From Paracrocinitomix sp040880585 (GTDB taxonomy: Bacteria > Bacteroidota > Bacteroidia > Flavobacteriales_D > Crocinitomicaceae): a stretch of DNA of 64,000 bases. The notes under the pieces are model-generated. The model made no database searches. It had not been told where the DNA came from and was given only the letters and a program-made list of their open reading frames with translations. Shown here piece by piece: positions 58,751 through 64,000 of this stretch; the stretch's first letter is position 1; every line of letters starts with the position of its first letter. The DNA lies in NCBI GenBank assembly GCA_040880585.1, contig JBBDID010000035.1:1-64000 (forward strand), written 5' to 3'. A program made the position numbers and the translations under genes.

Positions 58751-59410
58751 TTATTTACAGTCAGGAAGATGTTTGTTCAAAACATCAGTTTTTAAGTAGT
58801 CGTTTTTTGTTTTAGGATTCCACTGAAAACTGAATAGCTCTTTAACAGTAAAAATCTTAGTCGGGTTTGAATGGATTAAAGTTTGAGTAAATTCATCTTC
58901 CAGTTGTTGCAAATGGTCCATTTTGCATGGGGATAGTTCTTGTTTGACTGCGAGATTGCCCAAACTATCAATTGCTGCTGGTTTTACTCCACTGTTTAAT
59001 GAAACCGATACGGTTTTTAAGTTATCAATACGTTGAATGATGTAGAGATCTTCAAAATCAGTATCAACATAAAATGTGTTGAATTGATAGCGACCGCCTG
59101 TCAGGTAAATAGCAACGTCAGTTAGGCAAGGTGATGGTTTACTAACAATTCGTAAGTTGGTTCGGTCAATGGGTTGATTTGGGTAGAGTTCAGCCATTGC
59201 TTGTTCCATTGCCAATGCTCCAACTACGAGACCATCACATAAATGACCGTGAAATTTTTCTAAGTCCTTGAGAGTGATCGTTTGCTTATGATTCAGCCTG
59301 CCTTTTGAAAAATCAGTATCAATGGTATTAAAACTGATTTGATCCGAATCTTGTTTCCCGGTACAAGCAACAAAAATCAAGGTAGAAAAAAGCACATACC
59401 AAAACTTCAT
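58751..59410 (-). CDS. FmdE-family lipoprotein
   Basis: A 219-aa protein with a lipobox (STLIFVAC, Cys16). The body carries the FmdE-type motif FHGHLCDGLVVGALAM, with His54, His56 and Cys58 as likely metal ligands; the usual CPG is CDG here. FmdE was named from formylmethanofuran dehydrogenase operons, but many members bind metal in unrelated pathways. A PSPCLTDVAIYLTGG block and a late ELSPCKMDH cysteine add further possible ligands. It overlaps the ArsG-like gene by 4 nt, so it likely works with it. Confidence 0.8.
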   Translation of the reverse strand: MKFWYVLFSTLIFVACTGKQDSDQISFNTIDTDFSKGRLNHKQTITLKDLEKFHGHLCDGLVVGALAMEQAMAELYPNQPIDRTNLRIVSKPSPCLTDVAIYLTGGRYQFNTFYVDTDFEDLYIIQRIDNLKTVSVSLNSGVKPAAIDSLGNLAVKQELSPCKMDHLQQLEDEFTQTLIHSNPTKIFTVKELFSFQWNPKTKNDYLKTDVLNKHLPDCK

Positions 59411-60114
59411 ATCAATTTGAAATAGATGTTTATATAATACAAGCCCGTCAGGATAAAAATCAAACCTGCCACAAATCGCATTACTTTTTCAACCTTTGTG
59501 ATGGCTTTAAAATACATTCCCAACTTTTCCATACTAAAGGCTATAACAAAGGCAAAGAGAATTACCGGCAAACCTGTGCCAAAAGAAAAAACAACTGGCA
59601 AAGCCAAACCAGCACTTGCAGAAAGTGTCATTGGAATAAGCATTGCAAAAAATAAAGCCCCACTATATGGACAAAACGCCAGGGCAAATAATGCTCCGAG
59701 AAGAAACGAACCCAATAGCCCTTTCGTTTTGAATTTTTCTGAAAGTTTCTCGGTAATATTTCCACCTTTGATGAAATTGAGTTTGATAACATCAAGCATT
59801 ATCAAACCAATTAAAATTAGAACAAAGCCGATATACTTTTCGCCATTGCCTTGAAATACTTTGGCAATTTGAAACTTACTCGCTCCAAAATAGATAACGG
59901 CACCTATCAGCGTGTAAGTAAAGACCCTTCCTAAAGTGTACAGCAGACCACTTAACAGAACCTTTTTCTTATCAGTGATAGTTTTTGCAATGTAGGCCGT
60001 TGCAGTCACGTTAGTTGCTAAAGGACAAGGGGCAATTGCGGTTAATAAACCTAATGCAAATGCCGCTAATAGAGGCGTTTCACGATTTTGTGCCAATTCA
60101 TTTAACCATTCCAT
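59407..60114 (-). CDS. ArsG-like / CcdA-type membrane protein
   Basis: A 235-aa membrane protein with six hydrophobic helices. It resembles the aromatic aminobenzylarsenical permease ArsG, which belongs to the CcdA/DsbD fold. A cysteine lies in each half: Cys30 in TAIAPCPLATNVTATAYI and Cys147 in LFALAFCPYSGALFFAMLIP. CcdA and DsbD pass electrons across the membrane through exactly such a pair. It may therefore move electrons to ArsF-like and FmdE-like partners rather than export arsenicals. Its start lies 21 nt after the four-helix gene's stop. Confidence 0.82.
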   Translation of the reverse strand: MEWLNELAQNRETPLLAAFALGLLTAIAPCPLATNVTATAYIAKTITDKKKVLLSGLLYTLGRVFTYTLIGAVIYFGASKFQIAKVFQGNGEKYIGFVLILIGLIMLDVIKLNFIKGGNITEKLSEKFKTKGLLGSFLLGALFALAFCPYSGALFFAMLIPMTLSASAGLALPVVFSFGTGLPVILFAFVIAFSMEKLGMYFKAITKVEKVMRFVAGLIFILTGLYYINIYFKLI

Positions 60115-60135
60115 ACTTTATAATTGATCAATGGT

Positions 60136-60504
60136 TTAATTTGGAAATTTGACAATGGATTTTTTCGTAGAACTTATAATCTTTGAAAGAATAAGGATGA
60201 GTTCTTTGCAATCATTTTGCAGTTGTTGACAGTTAGGGTAATTTTCGGAATTTTGACAAAGCAATAGCCAATATTCTGTCTCATCAGCTTCTTTAGCAGC
60301 AATTTTCATTTTATGAATAAAGTCTGCTTTACTTTCTGCATTTTGAGCTTCTCTAATGTTTGCACCTACAGAAGTTCCCGACTTCAATAGTTGACGTGCA
60401 AGAACATATTTTCTCAAATCTTCAAGATGTTCACAATAAGTAATAATCTTTAATGAAAATCGAAAAGACTTCTCTACAACTACATTCTCCTTGTTCCCTT
60501 GCAT
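60136..60504 (-). CDS. Four-helix-bundle protein (S23 / rRNA-intervening-sequence type)
   Basis: A 122-aa protein of the S23 family: VVEKSFRFSLKIITYCEHLE, KYVLARQLLKSGTSVGANIR, the hallmark EAQNAESKADFIHKMKIAAK and EADETEYWLLLCQNSENYPN. These proteins form small four-helix bundles, are found in 23S rRNA intervening sequences and as free genes, and have no proven role. Here it interrupts the arsF-arsG pair. A 16-bp tandem repeat precedes it, and similar AATTTGGAAA words lie at both ends of the gene, which suggests it moved in as a unit. Confidence 0.9.
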   Translation of the reverse strand: MQGNKENVVVEKSFRFSLKIITYCEHLEDLRKYVLARQLLKSGTSVGANIREAQNAESKADFIHKMKIAAKEADETEYWLLLCQNSENYPNCQQLQNDCKELILILSKIISSTKKSIVKFPN

Positions 60505-60544
60505 AATTTCTATAATTCAATGTGCTAATTTGGAAATAATCTAA

Positions 60545-60608
60545 TTGACTCATTTCCAAATTGATTCATTTCCAAATTGACTCATTTCCAAATTGATTCA
60601 ATTTTCAA
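60545..60608. repeat. Tandem 16-bp repeat between arsF and the four-helix gene
   Basis: Four units close to TTGACTCATTTCCAAA, alternating ACTC and ATTC, the last one partly degraded and running into the arsF stop codon. Such repeats often border S23-type genes in Bacteroidota. Confidence 0.8.
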
Positions 60609-61017
60609 ATTGCTCAATCTCCATTTTTAAGCCTTCTGTGAATTTTTCTTTATCTCCTGCATTCATAAAAGCAAAATCGGTCAAGTCTTTTTTCTTGCCT
60701 GTTTTGGGGTTATATAGAAAAAGAGCTGTTCCTGCAGCTTCAAATTCTTCTGCTTTTTTTTCGTTCTTTTTGTCATCAACGTTCACTAATGAAAAGGGAA
60801 TATCTGAATAACCTTTTAGCGTTTCTCTCGTCAGTTCTTCAATTTTATTGCAGGTCATACATCTGTGTTCTGAGTGAAACTGAATGACTTCAATGCTCAC
60901 ATCAGCATTTGAAGTTGAAGTTGAAGTTTGTTTTGTGTTTTGTTCTTCGCTATTACAAGCGGTAAAAAGCAACATTACTAATGTTGTAAGCGATAAAAAG
61001 ATGTTTTTTGTTTTCAT
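60598..61017 (-). CDS. ArsF-like thioredoxin-fold lipoprotein
   Basis: A 139-aa lipoprotein (TTLVMLLFTAC, Cys21). After a Ser/Thr-rich linker it has a thioredoxin-like domain with a redox pair Cys53-Met-Thr-Cys56 in FHSEHRCMTCNKIEELTRET, then VNVDDKKNEKKAEEFEAAGT and a C-terminal YNPKTGKKKDLTDFAFMN. It resembles the ArsF subunit found with ArsE and ArsG in nitroarsenical resistance; no ArsE is present here. Anchored outside the cytoplasmic membrane, it could receive electrons from the CcdA-like ArsG. Confidence 0.82.
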   Translation of the reverse strand: MKTKNIFLSLTTLVMLLFTACNSEEQNTKQTSTSTSNADVSIEVIQFHSEHRCMTCNKIEELTRETLKGYSDIPFSLVNVDDKKNEKKAEEFEAAGTALFLYNPKTGKKKDLTDFAFMNAGDKEKFTEGLKMEIEQFEN

Positions 61018-61018
61018 A

Positions 61019-61741
61019 TTATTTAATTTTTGGTAAAAGAATTTTGATTTTATTCGTTGTGATTAGATTTTCAAGATGTCCCATGTTTTCTCGTTGTTCA
61101 TCAATAAAATGGGTATGGATAAAATGTCCTTTATGTGTAAATACACCTTGGTGATTTGTAGAGTAAAAACCCAACAATTCACCGCTTGTATTTTCTAGGT
61201 GAAAATGTTTTTTAGCTTTACTGTGCAATTCATGGTTGTGCTCCACTTCATTCAGTGGTTTTGAGATGATGTGATAATCTATGGATGAAAATTTGCCCAA
61301 AACTCTATACGGGAAAGCAGTATTAAGGTCGTACCCATTTTTAGAAGCTACCTCTTCAATAAGGGTTTGCAGTTCATCTTCGCTGTTAATCGCCTCATCT
61401 ACTTCAAAAGTTGTCCATTCCGGCACATTGGCATACACAGCAAAAGGAGATTGAATATCCCAATTTTTACTTATAACAACGTGATTGGAAGCATCAACTG
61501 TTGACGAATATAATTGTCCATCCACTGCAGTTACTTCTCCTTGTATTCTACCTAATGGAGCAATTGCAAATAAATGTTCTCTTGGAATGGTGTCCCATTG
61601 AAGATGCGCAGAAAGATCTTTCCCCATCATTACTTTTTTCATGGCACTAATGGTCTTCACTTCAGGCATTGAACTATTTTGTTTGCAAGCACCCATACCC
61701 AGTATTAGCATTAGCGATAAAAGAAGAGTGATAACTTTCAT
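61019..61741 (-). CDS. Acetolactate decarboxylase-like lipoprotein
   Basis: A 240-aa protein from the ATG at 61741 (MKVITLLLSLMLILGMGAC), giving lipobox Cys19; upstream ATGs would place a second hydrophilic leader before it. The body matches alpha-acetolactate decarboxylase: APLGRIQGEVTAVDGQLYSS, then DLNTAFPYRVLGKFSSIDYH and the metal site HKGHFIHTHFIDEQRENMGH with His209, His211 and His222. The canonical enzyme is cytosolic and makes acetoin. A lipid-anchored copy beside ArsF and ArsO is unexpected, and the fold may serve another reaction. It starts 2 nt upstream of arsF's region of the operon. Confidence 0.85.
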   Translation of the reverse strand: MKVITLLLSLMLILGMGACKQNSSMPEVKTISAMKKVMMGKDLSAHLQWDTIPREHLFAIAPLGRIQGEVTAVDGQLYSSTVDASNHVVISKNWDIQSPFAVYANVPEWTTFEVDEAINSEDELQTLIEEVASKNGYDLNTAFPYRVLGKFSSIDYHIISKPLNEVEHNHELHSKAKKHFHLENTSGELLGFYSTNHQGVFTHKGHFIHTHFIDEQRENMGHLENLITTNKIKILLPKIK

Positions 61742-61903
61742 ACTGATTTTTCTCTGTACTTTTTTAACTGTTTCCATTTGTCCTGTGTTGTAGGCTGCGT
61801 AAAAGTGATTCAACCATCAATAGTTGCTGCTGCTCTCTGATTCTGCAAACTGCATCCGGAATAATCCCCTTGTTTATGATTTTTTTCATCTCGTCCTTTT
61901 AGA

Positions 61904-62962
61904 TTAATCTACGCCCTTTATATACTCCTCTACTTCCATGACGGTTTTTTTAGCCGAGCGCCCTACACCAATCAGGGTGGCAGAGGCAAATCCTGTCCAT
62001 CCTCCATATCCTACCAGCCACAGTCCGGGCATTTCAACTGCCTTTGTATCATCCGTTTTCACTTTTCCTTGCTCATCTGTATCCAATAATTCATCAAGAT
62101 GGCTTGTGGCATACCTAAAACCGGTACACCAAATGATCGCATCAAAATTTTCATGTGTACCATCATCCCAAATCACCCCGTTTTCATCCATCTCTCTAAA
62201 AGAACCGCTAGATTGCAGAACACCCCTTTCACGTGCTTCTTTCACAGGAGGTACCATGACGATATTGCTAAGGTTGTACTTCGCAGCATCAAATTTTTCG
62301 CCTTTCTGCTCGGCGTGATACATGGCAGAAGCCACGTCAAACAGCACGCGTCCGTCTACATTGTCCGGTAGAAATTCAGGCTCTTTTCTTGTAGACCATT
62401 TTGCTGTAGCCACTTTTGATATTTCTGCCAGTATCTGCGCCCCACTGTTTCCTTCTCCTACAACCAAAACCTTTTGACCGCTAAATTCCTTTGCATTTCG
62501 GTAGCCCGAAGAATGAAGTTGTACACCCTGGAATTTTTCCCACCCAGGTATAGGAGGAATAAAAGGTTTTCCAAAAGTCCCGGTTGCAGAAATTACCGCT
62601 TTGGACTGGTAGGTGCCATCAGAAGTTTTAATTGTAAAAAGATCACTGTCCTTAGTAACCTCAAGCACTTTCACGGGGCGCTGTACCGGTAATTCATATC
62701 TTTTTTCGTATGCACATAAATAAGAGATTACCTCTTCCCTGTCGGGGAATTCCTCTTTAGATTCAGGCATAAACCAGCCCGGAAGAGAGCTGTATTCAGG
62801 CGGCGAGAATAGTGTTAGGGAATCCCAGGCATTTAGCCAGGCTCCTCCACATTCGGGTGAGGCGTCTAATATTAAATAGTTAATCTCTGTTCTGCGTAAG
62901 AAATAGCCGCAGGCAAGTGCGCTTTGACCACCTCCAATAATAATAAGGTCTCTTTGGTCCAT
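61904..62962 (-). CDS. ArsO-like NAD(P)H flavin monooxygenase
   Basis: A 352-aa flavoprotein. FAD-binding LIIIGGGQSALACGYFLRRT lies at the N-terminus, followed by GGAWLNAWDSLTLFSPPEYS, the NADPH-binding VLVVGEGNSGAQILAEIS and FDAIIWCTGFRYATSHLDEL. This matches ArsO, a flavin monooxygenase found in arsenic operons, sometimes beside ArsP. Its substrate is not settled. It lies between the permease gene (36 nt upstream) and the acetolactate decarboxylase-like gene. Confidence 0.88.
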   Translation of the reverse strand: MDQRDLIIIGGGQSALACGYFLRRTEINYLILDASPECGGAWLNAWDSLTLFSPPEYSSLPGWFMPESKEEFPDREEVISYLCAYEKRYELPVQRPVKVLEVTKDSDLFTIKTSDGTYQSKAVISATGTFGKPFIPPIPGWEKFQGVQLHSSGYRNAKEFSGQKVLVVGEGNSGAQILAEISKVATAKWSTRKEPEFLPDNVDGRVLFDVASAMYHAEQKGEKFDAAKYNLSNIVMVPPVKEARERGVLQSSGSFREMDENGVIWDDGTHENFDAIIWCTGFRYATSHLDELLDTDEQGKVKTDDTKAVEMPGLWLVGYGGWTGFASATLIGVGRSAKKTVMEVEEYIKGVD

Positions 62963-62998
62963 ATTAATTTATGTTTTTAGATGGCTGAGTTTCTATTT

Positions 62999-63973
62999 TC
63001 ATAATAATACATTAAATAAAAATCCTGAAAGGATAATGAAAAGTGTAACCACCCCGAAATAAATGGCAATCAATTTTATTGTCATTACTTTTTTAAGCAA
63101 AGTCGCTTCAGGAATAGATAAGCCTACTGTTGCCATCATAAATGCTATTGCCGTGCCCAGAGGAACCCCTTTAGCAACAAATACCTGAATAATCGGAACA
63201 ATCCCTGCCGCATTCGCATACATGGGGACTGCTACAATAACTGCGAGCGGAACTGTCCACCATTGTCCACCGCCCAGATATTGGCCAAAGAAATTTTCAG
63301 GTACATAGCCATGCATGGCTGCACCAATGGCAATACCGATAATCACATAAAGCAGCACACCCCTTACAATTTCCCAGGCACTCCGCGTAATTTCAGGCAA
63401 GCGCTGAACGAAAGTTAGCTTTTCTTCATCAAATTCATTCTGTTGTTTTTTATTTTCAAGAATTTTCTTTACCCAATCTGATAGCAATGGTTCAAGGTTG
63501 AATTTACCCAACAACCAACCTCCAATTGTTCCTAATAAAATACCCGAAATGGCATAAATCAATGTGGCTTTGATTCCAAACATTCCGATAAACATGGCGA
63601 TAGCCACTTCATTTACCAAGGGCGAAGTAATTAGAAAAGCGAACGTCACACCTAAAGGAATTCCACCTTGAACAAAGCCAATAAATAAAGGCACAGATGA
63701 ACACGAGCAAAAAGGGGTAATTGCTCCAAAAATGGCAGCAAAAAAGTATTCTAATCCATAGAGTTTTTTTCTATTGAGATAACCTTTGAGTTTTTCAATA
63801 GGCAAATAAGCATTTACAATGCCCATTATAAACACGATCACAAATAATAGCAATAGGATTTTCAGTGTGTCGTACACAAAGAAATTTAGAGCAATACCTA
63901 AATGTGTTTCTGCGCCTATTCCAAAAACGGAATAAATGAGCCAATCAGCAAAATGTTGTATCCAATCGAACAT
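62999..63973 (-). CDS. ArsP-like permease (COG0701 family)
   Basis: A 324-aa membrane protein with about eight helices. The family signature AIFGAITPFCSCSSVPLFIG (with Cys89 and Cys91) and GGIPLGVTFAFLITSPLVNE is followed by a second repeat: MYANAAGIVPIIQVFVAKGV then PLGTAIAFMMATVGLSIPEA. Members such as ArsP export trivalent organoarsenicals; others have unknown metal or sulfur roles. A 50-residue cytosolic loop (ENKKQQNEFDEEKLTFVQRL) separates the halves. It is the most upstream complete gene of the cluster. Confidence 0.87.
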   Translation of the reverse strand: MFDWIQHFADWLIYSVFGIGAETHLGIALNFFVYDTLKILLLLFVIVFIMGIVNAYLPIEKLKGYLNRKKLYGLEYFFAAIFGAITPFCSCSSVPLFIGFVQGGIPLGVTFAFLITSPLVNEVAIAMFIGMFGIKATLIYAISGILLGTIGGWLLGKFNLEPLLSDWVKKILENKKQQNEFDEEKLTFVQRLPEITRSAWEIVRGVLLYVIIGIAIGAAMHGYVPENFFGQYLGGGQWWTVPLAVIVAVPMYANAAGIVPIIQVFVAKGVPLGTAIAFMMATVGLSIPEATLLKKVMTIKLIAIYFGVVTLFIILSGFLFNVLL

Positions 63974-63982
63974 AAACTAATT

Positions 63983-64000
63983 TTAACAGCAAGAGGTGGT
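63983..64000 (-). CDS. 3' end of a gene cut by the window edge
   Basis: Only the last five residues and stop are visible on the minus strand: TTSCC then TAA at 63983-63985. A C-terminal double cysteine suggests a metal- or thiol-binding protein. It would be the gene directly upstream of the ArsP-like permease, 9 nt away. Identity unknown. Confidence 0.35.
   Translation of the reverse strand, partial: TTSCC

Noticed and set aside
60545..60618. CRISPR array
   Set aside because: Four 16-bp units directly abut without spacers; it is a tandem repeat, and no cas genes are present.

Overview
The window looks like a piece of a Bacteroidota chromosome, probably Flavobacteriia or a close relative. 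Evidence is the AT-rich sequence, the gliding lipoprotein GldH, a type IX secretion (T9SS) sorting tail, a GT117/DUF2723 membrane glycosyltransferase, an ECF sigma/anti-sigma pair, bacillithiol-type YtxJ, and several TAnnTTTG promoter elements. Genes often overlap by 1-14 nt. Most of the window is ordinary core genome: pheS, rsmI, holB, ricT, gldH, etfBA, tRNA-Gln and a nucleoside transporter. Three accessory patches interrupt it.

Region by region. 1-2010: small hypothetical genes, including an unlisted 53-aa zinc-knuckle protein, and tRNA-Gln. 2186-7584: GT117 glycosyltransferase, polysaccharide deacetylase and a 2OG-Fe(II) oxygenase. 7646-10325: ECF sigma factor, membrane-anchored anti-sigma-like protein and outer-membrane barrel. 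10415-12849: TonB-like, flavin reductase, DUF3127 and TPM proteins. 12977-14590: a scarred strip with a redoxin tail, a mobile mystery protein A/B pair whose B (Fic) gene is deleted and frameshifted, palindromic repeats, and three tandem operators. 14591-24546: a seven-gene defence operon on the minus strand (Xre regulator, C5 cytosine methyltransferase, DUF3883 nuclease-like protein, MORC/MutL-like GHKL ATPase, Z1 helicase-like ATPase, DUF4420 PD-(D/E)XK protein, AIPR protein). 24971-37661: YceI, short-chain fatty acid transporter, a GT2/flippase operon, a baeRF plus HPF ribosome pair, and the rsmI to pheS housekeeping block. 38016-42662: lipoprotein, SUFU-domain protein, WD40-caspase and BlaI. 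42659-57741: gldH/ricT/holB, transporter, stress protein, a MITE-like element, T9SS redoxin, nupC with a duplicated 3' end, bifunctional nuclease, etfAB, glutathione peroxidase, aminotransferase and VanZ. 57742-58704: a graveyard of IS200/RAYT transposase pieces, REP-like hairpins and a methyltransferase tail. 58751-64000: an arsenic-type cluster (ArsP-like permease, ArsO, acetolactate decarboxylase-like lipoprotein, ArsF-like, ArsG-like, FmdE-like) interrupted by an S23/four-helix-bundle gene.

The strongest system is the defence operon. It matches a class of methyltransferase-linked systems with MORC-like ATPases already recognised by comparative genomics (Iyer, Abhiman and Aravind), so the architecture is known in outline; I know of no worked-out mechanism. 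The 100-N gap inside it is almost certainly false. An identical 55-bp sequence sits on both sides, and collapsing it leaves the DUF3883 and ATPase genes overlapping by 8 nt like their neighbours. Other points of interest are the baeRF/HPF hibernation pair, a possible thiol relay in the arsenic cluster, the 406-bp element with 17-bp inverted ends, and the triple operator upstream of mmpA.
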